DNA from: an uncultured Pelagibacteraceae bacterium
GTDB lineage: Bacteria; Pseudomonadota; Alphaproteobacteria; Pelagibacterales; Pelagibacteraceae
Length of the DNA: 64,000 nt
Assembly: GCA_902568975.1 (NCBI GenBank)
Contig: CACFSO010000003.1
Location: forward strand, 1 to 64,000
Direction of reading: 5' to 3'
Both the position numbers and the translations under genes were made by a program. Numbering within the stretch: the first letter of the stretch is position 1; every line of letters starts with the position of its first letter. Below are positions 1 through 8,871 of this stretch, piece after piece. The notes under the pieces are model-generated. The model was not told the DNA's origin, did no database searches, and saw nothing but the letters and a program-made list of their open reading frames with translations.

Positions 1-314
1 AATATAATGAAAAATTTATAAATAAAAAAATCAATATTGTCTTAATGTTTGACCCTATAAGATCAAGAATTTACTATCCAAATCAGAATACATGTGAATA
101 TGAAAGCTTTGCTTCAGAAATAAGAAATTACTCAATTAATAAAAATAAAAAAAAAGGAATTTATACTTTGGATTTAAATCCTTACTTTTTAAAAGCTTAT
201 AATAAAGATAAAAAAAAATTTGAATTCGAAATTGATTTTCATTGGAATGAATATGGACATAAAATAGCCGCAGAATCTTTAATTGATTATTTAGAAAAAA
301 AAATTAACTATTAA
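1..314 (+). CDS. C-terminal fragment of a larger protein, possibly SGNH/GDSL-hydrolase-like (DxHWNxxGH-type end); truncated by window edge
   Basis: Frame of the 45..314 ORF is open back to the window start; terminal motif 'IDFHWNEYGHKIAAESL' resembles the catalytic D-x-x-H block of SGNH hydrolases. Confidence 0.5.
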   Translation, partial: YNEKFINKKINIVLMFDPIRSRIYYPNQNTCEYESFASEIRNYSINKNKKKGIYTLDLNPYFLKAYNKDKKKFEFEIDFHWNEYGHKIAAESLIDYLEKKINY

Positions 315-316
315 AA

Positions 317-844
317 TTAATGTCCTGGAAATTCAATCAAATTTTCAACTTTATAACCCTTTTTGATCAATTGATTACAACCATTTAAGTCAAATAGGTT
401 TATAACAAATATAAATCCAGAAACGTTGCCATCAGCAATTTCAATTATTTTAGCAGCAGCTTCGGCAGTTCCACCTGTTGCTATTAAATCATCTATCAAT
501 AGAACGTTGTCATTATTATCAATCGAGTCTTTATGCATTTCCATAGTTGCAGTTCCATATTCTAATTCAAAATCTACAGAATATGAATCTGCAGGTAATT
601 TATTTTTTTTTCTTAAAAGAATAAAAGGCTTCTTTAAAATATAAGACACTGCAGATGCAAAAACAAATCCTCTAGACTCAACTGCTGCAATTTTATTAAA
701 ATTGAATTTTTTTGATTTTTCAACTATTTGATCTATGCAACTACAAAAAGCTTTTTCATTTTTTATTAAAGTTGTTATGTCCCTAAAAAGTATCCCTTTT
801 TTTGGATAGTCTGGAATTGATCTAATATATTCTTTTAAATTCAT
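317..844 (-). CDS. apt: adenine phosphoribosyltransferase
   Basis: IPDYPKKGILFRDITTL start and PRPP motif 'VLLIDDLIATGGTAEAA'. Confidence 0.95.
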   Translation of the reverse strand: MNLKEYIRSIPDYPKKGILFRDITTLIKNEKAFCSCIDQIVEKSKKFNFNKIAAVESRGFVFASAVSYILKKPFILLRKKNKLPADSYSVDFELEYGTATMEMHKDSIDNNDNVLLIDDLIATGGTAEAAAKIIEIADGNVSGFIFVINLFDLNGCNQLIKKGYKVENLIEFPGH

Positions 845-887
845 ATTTGTTTAAGTTATAAATACATAAATAAATTATTTTTTTTAT

Positions 888-1760
888 ATGGCAAATAATA
901 AATTAGCTATAATTGGAGGAAGTGGCCTTTATGACGTTGAAGAATTTAAGGAAAGAGAGTTAATTAATGTAAATACTCCATGGGGCAAACCATCTGATGA
1001 TATTTTAAAAACAAAATATAATAGTAAAGAAGTATATTTTTTACCAAGACATGGAAGAGGTCATTTTATTTCACCTTCTAATATAAATTTTAGGGCAAAT
1101 ATTGATGCTTTAAAACAACTAGGTGTTACAGATATTGTTTCTGTATCAGCCGTTGGATCACTAAAGGAGCAATTAGCACCGGGAAAGTTTGTTATCGTAG
1201 ATCAATTTATTGATAGAACTTTTGCAAGAAATAAAACTTTTTTTGAAGATGAAATTGTTGCGCATGTTTCAATGGCACATCCAACTTCTAAAGGATTAAT
1301 GAATGCTTGTGAAGAATCTATAAAGAAAGAAAAAATTGAATATCAAAGAGGTGGAACTTATGTAGTAATGGAAGGACCACAATTTTCAACATTAGCAGAA
1401 TCTAATTTATATAGATCTTGGAAAGCTGATGTAATTGGAATGACGAATATGCCTGAAGCAAAATTAGCTAGAGAGGCCGAAATTAGATATGCATCTGTTT
1501 CAATGGTAACCGATTATGATTGTTGGCATCCAGACCATGAAAATGTTGATGTTCAGCAAGTAATAAAAGTTCTTTTAGGAAACGCCGCAAAAGCAAAAAA
1601 TATGATCAAAAATCTTATAGATAATTTTGAAAATTATATTGATCCAAAAGATCCAACAAATAATTGTTTAGATGTAGCAATTATAACTGCTCCAGAAAAA
1701 AGAACTCAAAAAACTAAAGATAAATTAAAAACAGTAGCCGGTAGGGTTTTAAATAAGTAA
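888..1760 (+). CDS. mtaP: S-methyl-5'-thioadenosine phosphorylase
   Basis: 'AIIGGSGLYD', 'LPRHGRGH..SPSNINFRANI', 'GTYVVMEGPQFST' and 'IGMTNMPEAKLAREAEI' motifs of MTAP. Confidence 0.95.
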   Translation: MANNKLAIIGGSGLYDVEEFKERELINVNTPWGKPSDDILKTKYNSKEVYFLPRHGRGHFISPSNINFRANIDALKQLGVTDIVSVSAVGSLKEQLAPGKFVIVDQFIDRTFARNKTFFEDEIVAHVSMAHPTSKGLMNACEESIKKEKIEYQRGGTYVVMEGPQFSTLAESNLYRSWKADVIGMTNMPEAKLAREAEIRYASVSMVTDYDCWHPDHENVDVQQVIKVLLGNAAKAKNMIKNLIDNFENYIDPKDPTNNCLDVAIITAPEKRTQKTKDKLKTVAGRVLNK

Positions 1761-1796
1761 TGAAAAAATTAAATATCTTGGAGAGATTTACTAAAA

Positions 1797-2873
1797 ATGA
1801 AAATTGAAGGTAAAGAATATCGTACAATTTGGTTTGATAATGAAAAGCAAGTTGTAAAGATTATAGATCAAACTAAACTTCCACATCAATTTATTATTAA
1901 AGATCTTAAGTCAGTCAAAGATGCAATTAATGCTATTAAAACTATGGAGGTTAGAGGAGCTCCACTTATAGGTGGAACAGCAGCTTATGGTATAGTTTTG
2001 GCAATTTTAGAAAATAATGATCTTGAATTTATAAAAAAAAGTTCAGAAGAATTAATTCAATGTAGGCCTACAGCAATTAATCTACAATGGGCAGTTCATA
2101 GGATGAATAACAAACTATCAATGATAAATAGCAATGATCTTTTTGATGTTGCTTTAAAAGAAGCTAAAGAAATTTGCGATGAAGATGTTAAATTTTGTGA
2201 AAATATAGGAATTAATGGGTTTAAAATTATCGAAGAAATTTATAATAAAAAAAAAGATACCGTAAATATATTAACACATTGCAATGCAGGTTGGCTCGCA
2301 ACAATTAATTGGGGCACAGCAACTTCTCCAATTTATCATGCACATAAAAAAGGAATTCCAGTTCATGTTTGGGTAGATGAGACAAGACCAAGAAATCAAG
2401 GGGCTAATTTAACTTCATATGAATTAAATGAAGAAGAAATTCCCAATACAATTATTGCAGATAATACAGGAGGAATATTAATGCAAAGAGGAGAGGTTGA
2501 TATGTGTATTGTAGGCACAGATAGAACTTTATCAACAGGCGATGTATGCAATAAAATCGGTACTTACTTGAAAGCTCTAGCTGCTCATGACAACAATGTT
2601 CCTTTTTATGTTGCATTACCAAGCTCAACAATAGATTGGAATATTAAAGATTTTAAAAATATTCCAATAGAAGAAAGAGATTCAGATGAATTATCACACA
2701 TAGAAGGAAAAGATGAGCAGGGCAATGTTAAAAAAATATTAATATATCCAAATAAAAGCAAAGCAATGAATTTAGCTTTTGACGTAACTCCAGCAAAATA
2801 TGTAACTGGTTTGATCACAGAAAAAGGAATTTGTGAAGCTTCTTCTAATGGATTAAAATCATTATTTAAATGA
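1797..2873 (+). CDS. mtnA: S-methyl-5-thioribose-1-phosphate isomerase
   Basis: 'MEVRGAPLIGGTAAYG', 'ILTHCNAGWLAT', 'VDETRPRNQGANLTSYEL', 'VGTDR' motifs. Confidence 0.95.
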   Translation: MKIEGKEYRTIWFDNEKQVVKIIDQTKLPHQFIIKDLKSVKDAINAIKTMEVRGAPLIGGTAAYGIVLAILENNDLEFIKKSSEELIQCRPTAINLQWAVHRMNNKLSMINSNDLFDVALKEAKEICDEDVKFCENIGINGFKIIEEIYNKKKDTVNILTHCNAGWLATINWGTATSPIYHAHKKGIPVHVWVDETRPRNQGANLTSYELNEEEIPNTIIADNTGGILMQRGEVDMCIVGTDRTLSTGDVCNKIGTYLKALAAHDNNVPFYVALPSSTIDWNIKDFKNIPIEERDSDELSHIEGKDEQGNVKKILIYPNKSKAMNLAFDVTPAKYVTGLITEKGICEASSNGLKSLFK

Positions 2874-3070
2874 AAAACAAAATTATAACTGTTCTTTTAA
2901 TTCTGGTAGGTATATTTGTTCTTTTTTTTATTAGATCAAATTATAGTGAACACAACTTAAAAAGAACAATTGAAGCATGTATATTAGCTCAAAAACAAAC
3001 CTCAAAAAATTTTAACAAAAAAGAATCTAGGAAATATTGTGAAGAAGAAATTAAAAAAAGGATTAAATAA
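2870..3070 (+). CDS. small single-TM hypothetical protein, overlapping the mtnA stop by 4 nt
   Basis: ATGA overlap with mtnA; N-terminal hydrophobic segment then charged tail. Confidence 0.55.
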   Translation: MKNKIITVLLILVGIFVLFFIRSNYSEHNLKRTIEACILAQKQTSKNFNKKESRKYCEEEIKKRIK

Positions 3071-3079
3071 GTTGTTTAA

Positions 3080-3421
3080 ATGAGCCCATTAATTTTATCA
3101 CTAGTATGTTTAATTTTGGTAATTATATCTGCTAATTTCTTAAGTATTGTAAAAAATAATAAAACTCTTTTGTTAATATCTTTAATTCCATGCAGCTACC
3201 TAGTTATTTACGGAATATATTTAATATTAGGTCCTGATGATTTATATGAAGATGGTAAGACAAATTTTTTCTTGGGGAACCCCAAAGAAAAAGAGTTACC
3301 AATAGTATTTATAATATTAAAATTTTATGAATATATATTGATATTAGTTGGTGCAATATTTGGTTATTTATTTTTAAAATTTATAAAAAATTTATCAATA
3401 AACAAATCAGACAGTGTTTAA
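3080..3421 (+). CDS. small multi-TM hypothetical membrane protein
   Basis: ORF with about three hydrophobic stretches; no family recognised. Confidence 0.5.
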   Translation: MSPLILSLVCLILVIISANFLSIVKNNKTLLLISLIPCSYLVIYGIYLILGPDDLYEDGKTNFFLGNPKEKELPIVFIILKFYEYILILVGAIFGYLFLKFIKNLSINKSDSV

Positions 3422-4342
3422 TTTTTTACCAGATAATAAAAAATCAGAAATTTGATTAGCCACCATTTCAGCAACCACTATTGAAGCTTCACTGGTAGAT
3501 GCTGCTATATGAGGAGTCAATATAGCTTTTGGATTATTAAACAAAATATTTTCTTTAGCTGGTTCTTTTGAAAAGACATCAACTGCGGCTCCAGCAATTA
3601 AATTTTCATTTAATGCATCATTTAAATCGCTTTCATCAACTATATTTCCACGTGCTGCATTAATTATATATGCAGTCGGTTTCATTTTTTTGTAGTGTTC
3701 TTTAGTTATTAGTGGTTTTCCATCAGCTGTCGATTTACAGTGAAAACTAATTATATCGCTTTTACTAATTAATTCTTCAAAACTTACATCATTTACGTTA
3801 GGAAAATCTTTTTTTCTTGAAGAAAGTGATTTTGAATTAACTAATATTTTCATATCAAAACCCTTTACTAAATGACTTAATCTAACACCAACATTTCCAA
3901 AACCAACTATTCCAAGTGTTTTTTTAGAAAGTTCAGTTCCTTTAATATTTTTTTTCTCCCATTGTCCTTTGTGAGTTGTTTCATTTGCAAAAGGAGTTTT
4001 TCTTAATACTGACATTATTAATGCAAAAGCATGCTCGGCTGTGGCATTGGTATTTCCACCAGGAGTATTCATAACAATTATATTTTTTTCTTTTGCAGTT
4101 ACTACATCAATATTATCAACTCCCGCACCAGCTCTTCCTATAACTTTTAAATTTTTTGCTGCTTCAATAATATTTTTTGTTACTTTAGTAGCAGATCTAA
4201 CAACCATTCCATTATATTCAGGAATTATTTTTATTATTTCTTCTTCAGACAAACCTGTTTTTACGTCTACGTTAATATTATTTTTTTCAAATATTTTTTG
4301 AGCAATATTGTTCATTGCATCTGAAATCAAAACTTTAGGCAT
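3407..4342 (-). CDS. serA: D-3-phosphoglycerate dehydrogenase / D-2-hydroxyacid dehydrogenase, short form without ACT domain
   Basis: 'VIGRAGAGVDNIDV', 'LGIVGFGNVG', 'INAARGNIVDE', 'LTPHIAASTSEA'; next to serC. Confidence 0.85.
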   Translation of the reverse strand: MPKVLISDAMNNIAQKIFEKNNINVDVKTGLSEEEIIKIIPEYNGMVVRSATKVTKNIIEAAKNLKVIGRAGAGVDNIDVVTAKEKNIIVMNTPGGNTNATAEHAFALIMSVLRKTPFANETTHKGQWEKKNIKGTELSKKTLGIVGFGNVGVRLSHLVKGFDMKILVNSKSLSSRKKDFPNVNDVSFEELISKSDIISFHCKSTADGKPLITKEHYKKMKPTAYIINAARGNIVDESDLNDALNENLIAGAAVDVFSKEPAKENILFNNPKAILTPHIAASTSEASIVVAEMVANQISDFLLSGKKLNTV

Positions 4343-5489
4343 TGTTTTTTGTTGAGTTATAAGCCCAGTCTAACCAAGGTAAAAGTGACTTCATATCACT
4401 ATTTTGCACTGTTGATCCTCCCCATATCCTAATGCTTGGTGGTGCTTTAGGATATCCATTAATGTCGTTTGCTACATTTTCTTTATCCAGCATTGATAAC
4501 ATTTTTTTTAACATCCCTCTTTGTTCATCTTCACTAAATTTATTAAACCATTCATCTTTTATTAACAATGTAATACTTGTTGAAGATCTGTAATTTTTAC
4601 TTTCACACATAAATTTAGCCCAATTACTATTGTCGACCCATTCTTCAACAATTTTTAAATTTTCATTTGAAATATTAACCAATTCTTTGGTACCACCTAT
4701 AGAATCTATCCAATTTAGAGCATCAAGAGCATCCTCAACACAAATCATCGAGGGGGTATTTATTGTACTTCCTTCAAATATACCTTTGATTAATTTTTTT
4801 TTCTCAGCCAATCTAAATAATTTAGGAATTGGCCATGAAGGCACATGTGTTTCTAATCTTTTTACGGCACGTGGAGATAGTGCTAGCATTCCATGAGCTC
4901 CTTCTGCTCCCAAAACTTTTTGCCACGACCAAGTAATCACATCAAGTTTGCTATAATCCATTTCCATTGCAAAAATACCTGATGTTGCATCACAAATTGT
5001 TAATCCTTCTCTATCATCAGGTATCCAATTTGCATTTGGAACTTTCACTCCTGCGGTTGTTCCATTCCAAGTAAAAATCACATCATTTTTAAAATTTATT
5101 TTAGCAAAGTCTGGAATTTGACCATATTCATATATATAGCTATTAACATCTTTTATTTTTAACTGATCTAGTATGTCTTTTACCCAATCTTTTCCAAAAT
5201 TTTCCCATGCCATAACATCCACTCCCCTGCAGCCAAGCAAAGACCAAAGTGAAGCTTCTAAAGCACCTGTGTTCGATCCAGTCATTATTCCTAACAAATA
5301 ATCTTCTGGTAAATCTAGTATTCTTTTTGATTTCATAATTACATCTTGAAGTTTTTCTTTACATTCTTTAGATCTATGTGATCTACCAATCGATGAGTTT
5401 TTTAATGCATCAATATTCCAACCAGGTCTTTTAGCACATGGTCCACTTGAAAAATTTGTATTTTTGGGCTTGATAATTGGTTTTTCCAT
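4335..5489 (-). CDS. serC: phosphoserine aminotransferase
   Basis: 'NFSSGPCAKRPGWN', 'CDATSGIFAM', PLP lysine context 'TWSWQKVLGAEGAHGMLALSPRA'. Confidence 0.93.
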   Translation of the reverse strand: MEKPIIKPKNTNFSSGPCAKRPGWNIDALKNSSIGRSHRSKECKEKLQDVIMKSKRILDLPEDYLLGIMTGSNTGALEASLWSLLGCRGVDVMAWENFGKDWVKDILDQLKIKDVNSYIYEYGQIPDFAKINFKNDVIFTWNGTTAGVKVPNANWIPDDREGLTICDATSGIFAMEMDYSKLDVITWSWQKVLGAEGAHGMLALSPRAVKRLETHVPSWPIPKLFRLAEKKKLIKGIFEGSTINTPSMICVEDALDALNWIDSIGGTKELVNISNENLKIVEEWVDNSNWAKFMCESKNYRSSTSITLLIKDEWFNKFSEDEQRGMLKKMLSMLDKENVANDINGYPKAPPSIRIWGGSTVQNSDMKSLLPWLDWAYNSTKNNA

Positions 5490-5540
5490 AAATAAATTTT
5501 AACGTATAACGATAATAAAACTTTTTAAAAGCTTAAATTT

Positions 5541-6743
5541 TTATTCAAAATCATATGCGACTAAACCATCCAGTGGTTTTGGATCAAACCATGTGGATTT
5601 AGGAGGCATAGTCAATTTTTTGTCAGCAAAACTTATAATATTGTCCATTTGAGTAGCATATAAAGCAAAACCAACTTTAGCTTCTTCTGAATTTACTTTT
5701 TTTTCAATTGATTCTAAACCGTGAAATCCAGCAATAAAATCAATTCTGTCATCATATCTTGGATCTCCAATACCCAAGATAGGTTCCAACAAATAATAAT
5801 GTAACAAATTAATATCCAAATTAATAATGTGGAATAAATTTGGATGAGGTTTCTCTTTTAGTTCTAATGAATACCATTCTTTTCCTAGATACATTCCAAA
5901 ACTTTGAGGTTTTTGTGGTTTAAATGGAGAATTATGTTTTTCTAAATTAAATATTTTTTTAACTTGTTTTATAAAATCTTTAGTAGAGTAACCATATAAA
6001 TCTTTTATAAGTCTGTTATAATCTAGTATTCTAGCTTGACTTTTTGGGAATATAGATAGCATAAAAAAATTATATGCTTCTTCACCAGTATGGTTTGGAT
6101 TTTGATGTTTTTTAAAATCTGATAATTTGGATAGAGCTTCCATCCTATGATGTCCGTCAGCAATATAAATTCTATTTATCGAATTAAACAAATCAGATAT
6201 TTTTTTTATCTTTTCTTTTTCAGTTACAGCCCACATTTCATGCTTACAACCATCTATTGCTTCAAATGAATAAATAGGTTTTACCAAAGTTTCCTTTTTA
6301 ACTAATTTATTAAGTTCTTCATTATCAGGATAAATTGCATAAATTGGACCAATTTGAGCATTTAAATTATCCATTTGTTTAAGTCTTTTTTGAGCTCTCT
6401 CAAAAAAAATTTCTTCATGACCGCGAATATGCATATTGTCATAAGCTGATAGCTTTGCTGTACCTACAATTCCAGTTTGTTCGCAATTCTCTCCTGTTAT
6501 CCTGTATATATAGAAACAATGATTTTCTTCTTTTTTTAAAATTGATTTTTTTTTCATCAATTCAAATTGTTCTTTTGATTTATAATTGTTTTCTGCATTA
6601 AAAACATTAAGATAACTCCATGGATTATTCTTCTTAAGATTTTTAATAATTTCTTTTGATAAATGATCTGTGCTGGCAATAGCTACTGATGAAGCAACTT
6701 CTTTTATAGGTCTTAATGCTTTAAAAGGATTTATAAAATACAT
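5541..6743 (-). CDS. DUF1015 family protein
   Basis: 'INPFKALRPIKEVASSVA' N-terminus and 'IADGHHRMEAL' motif. Confidence 0.85.
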   Translation of the reverse strand: MYFINPFKALRPIKEVASSVAIASTDHLSKEIIKNLKKNNPWSYLNVFNAENNYKSKEQFELMKKKSILKKEENHCFYIYRITGENCEQTGIVGTAKLSAYDNMHIRGHEEIFFERAQKRLKQMDNLNAQIGPIYAIYPDNEELNKLVKKETLVKPIYSFEAIDGCKHEMWAVTEKEKIKKISDLFNSINRIYIADGHHRMEALSKLSDFKKHQNPNHTGEEAYNFFMLSIFPKSQARILDYNRLIKDLYGYSTKDFIKQVKKIFNLEKHNSPFKPQKPQSFGMYLGKEWYSLELKEKPHPNLFHIINLDINLLHYYLLEPILGIGDPRYDDRIDFIAGFHGLESIEKKVNSEEAKVGFALYATQMDNIISFADKKLTMPPKSTWFDPKPLDGLVAYDFE

Positions 6744-6779
6744 AAAAAAATTAATTTAATTTAAATAATTAAATTTTTA

Positions 6780-8141
6780 CTATGCGATTTTTGGTAATTT
6801 TTCGAGAGCTTTATTAACTGCAGCTTCATCATAACTATCATCCGAAAGCTTATTATCAAAATAATCACCGTAGGCTTGCATATCAAAATGGCCATGACCA
6901 CATAAGTTGAAAAGAATAGTTTTTTTCTGACCATTTTTTTTACACTCAAGAGCGGCGTCTATAGCACCCTTAACAGCATGAGTTGCTTCAGGCGCTGGTA
7001 CGATACCTTCGGCATTTGCAAATTTTACCCCTGCTTCAAAACATTCTTTTTGTCCAAAAGCTTTTGCCTCAATAGCTCCTATATCAACTAAATGACTAAA
7101 CATTGGTGCCATACCATGATATCTTAAACCACCAGAATGAGTTGATGGAGGCATAAAAGATGATCCCAATGTATGCATTTTTACTAATGGAGTAAAGTTA
7201 CCGGTGTCACCAAAATCATATGCAAACTTACCTTTTGTTAAAGAAGGACATGATTTAGGTTCACAACCAATTACTCTTATATCTTTTTTGTCACGAAATT
7301 TTTTTCCTAAAAAAGGGAAAGCTAAACCAGAAAAATTACTTCCTCCACCAGTGCATCCAACTAATATATCAGGGTAATCATCAGCCATTTCCATTTGCAA
7401 TAATGCTTCATTTCCAACTATAGTTTGATGCATCAAAACATGGTTTAAAACACTCCCTAAAGAATATTTTGTAGTATCACTTTGAGCAGCCATTTCAACA
7501 GCTTCAGATATAGCTATACCAAGACTACCAGAATTGTTTGGATCTTTTTCTAAAATTGCTTTACCAGTTTTTGTACGATTTGAAGGACTGGCAAAACAAT
7601 TTGCGCCAAATGTTTGCATAAGCATTTTTCTGTATGGTTTTTGTTCGTAGCTAACTTTAACCATGTAAACATCTAGCTCAATTTTAAAAATAGAACATGC
7701 GAACGCAAGAGAACTGCCCCACTGACCAGCACCTGTTTCTGTTGTTATTTTTTTTGTGCCTTCTTCTTTATTATAAAATGCTTGAGCTACAGCTGTATTT
7801 GGTTTGTGACTTCCTGTTGGACTTACTCCTTCATATTTAAAATATATTTTAGCTGGTGTATCCAAAACTTTTTCAAGTTTTGTTGCTCTATATAGAGGAG
7901 ATGGCCTCCATTGTTTATAAATTTCCCTAACAGGCCCAGGTATTTCAATTTCTCTATCTTGAGAAACTTCCTGGCCAATTAGAGCCATTGGGAATAGCGG
8001 AGCCAAATCATCCGGACCCACTGGTTTTAGGGTTCCTGGATGTAGTACTGGAGATAAAGGTTTTGGAAGATCTGCCGAAATATTATACCAAGTTTTCGGC
8101 ATTTTGCTTTCTTCTAAAAAAAATTTAACTCTATCAACCAT
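6780..8141 (-). CDS. trpB: tryptophan synthase beta chain, TrpB2 type
   Basis: PLP-lysine motif 'PTGSHKPNTAVAQAFYN', 'TETGAGQWGSSLA', 'GCTGGGSNFSGLAFPF'; long N-terminus typical of TrpB2. Confidence 0.9.
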   Translation of the reverse strand: MVDRVKFFLEESKMPKTWYNISADLPKPLSPVLHPGTLKPVGPDDLAPLFPMALIGQEVSQDREIEIPGPVREIYKQWRPSPLYRATKLEKVLDTPAKIYFKYEGVSPTGSHKPNTAVAQAFYNKEEGTKKITTETGAGQWGSSLAFACSIFKIELDVYMVKVSYEQKPYRKMLMQTFGANCFASPSNRTKTGKAILEKDPNNSGSLGIAISEAVEMAAQSDTTKYSLGSVLNHVLMHQTIVGNEALLQMEMADDYPDILVGCTGGGSNFSGLAFPFLGKKFRDKKDIRVIGCEPKSCPSLTKGKFAYDFGDTGNFTPLVKMHTLGSSFMPPSTHSGGLRYHGMAPMFSHLVDIGAIEAKAFGQKECFEAGVKFANAEGIVPAPEATHAVKGAIDAALECKKNGQKKTILFNLCGHGHFDMQAYGDYFDNKLSDDSYDEAAVNKALEKLPKIA

Positions 8142-8205
8142 CTTCCACTCTTTTATTTTTCTGATAGTTTGTTATTTAAATTAATTAAAATCAAGTATTA
8201 ATTAA

Positions 8206-8865
8206 ATGATAGAATTAAAAAAAGAGGTAATAAAATACGCACAGAAGTTGAATAGTACAAATTTATCACCATTAAGATCAGGTAATGTGTCAGTAAGAGC
8301 TACACATGAAAATGTAGAAGGATTTCTTCTTACTCCGTCAGGCAAAAGATATGAGGATCTTGTTCCAGAAGACATTGTTTTTCTTAAATTAAAAGAGCAA
8401 TATGATAACCTTAAATTGTTCAATTCTTCATTAAACCCTTCCTCAGAGTGGAGATTTCATCAAGATATATATTTAAAAAAAAATGAAGCTAAAGCAATTG
8501 TTCATGCACATTCACCTCATGCTACAGCAGTTTCTGCTCACGGAAAACCAATTCCAGCATTTCATTATATGGTAGCTCTTGCTGGAGGTGATGATATAAA
8601 ATGTGCAGAATATGCAACTTTTGGTACAACCGAGTTGTCAAAAAATATTATTAAAGCTTTAGAAAAAAGAAAAGCTTGTTTAATGTCGAATCACGGACAA
8701 ATAGCTTTTGGAGTAAATTTAAAACAAGCTTTTGAACTTGCAGAAGAAGTAGAAAATATTTGCAACCAGTACATAATTGCTTTAAAAATTGGAGATCCAA
8801 AGATTCTTTCATATGCTGATATGCAAAAAATTTTGGAGAAAATAAAACTTTATAAAAAGGCTTAA
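8206..8865 (+). CDS. class II aldolase/adducin family protein; candidate 5-methylthioribulose-1-phosphate aldolase (Ald2-like) or MtnB-like dehydratase
   Basis: 'SGNVSVR', 'LTPSGKRYEDL', 'HAHSPHATAVSAHGKPIP', 'SNHGQIAFG' metal-binding motifs of the class II aldolase family; shares region with mtaP/mtnA. Confidence 0.8.
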   Translation: MIELKKEVIKYAQKLNSTNLSPLRSGNVSVRATHENVEGFLLTPSGKRYEDLVPEDIVFLKLKEQYDNLKLFNSSLNPSSEWRFHQDIYLKKNEAKAIVHAHSPHATAVSAHGKPIPAFHYMVALAGGDDIKCAEYATFGTTELSKNIIKALEKRKACLMSNHGQIAFGVNLKQAFELAEEVENICNQYIIALKIGDPKILSYADMQKILEKIKLYKKA

Positions 8866-8871
8866 CTTTTT

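Noticed and set aside
845-887. SAM/SAH-type riboswitch near mtaP, mtnA or speDE
   Set aside because: Gaps here (43 nt between apt and mtaP, 6 nt before speDE, 64 nt before the aldolase) are short and AT-rich with no recognisable SAM-II/SAM-V-like pseudoknot.
3268-3287. TTGGGGAACCCCAA palindrome as a terminator or operator
   Set aside because: Lies inside the 3080..3421 ORF (FFLGNPKE), minimal loop, no U-tract; may be chance.
6761-6949. Minus-strand 62-aa ORF overlapping trpB
   Set aside because: Out-of-frame shadow of a clear trpB2 CDS; low-complexity translation.
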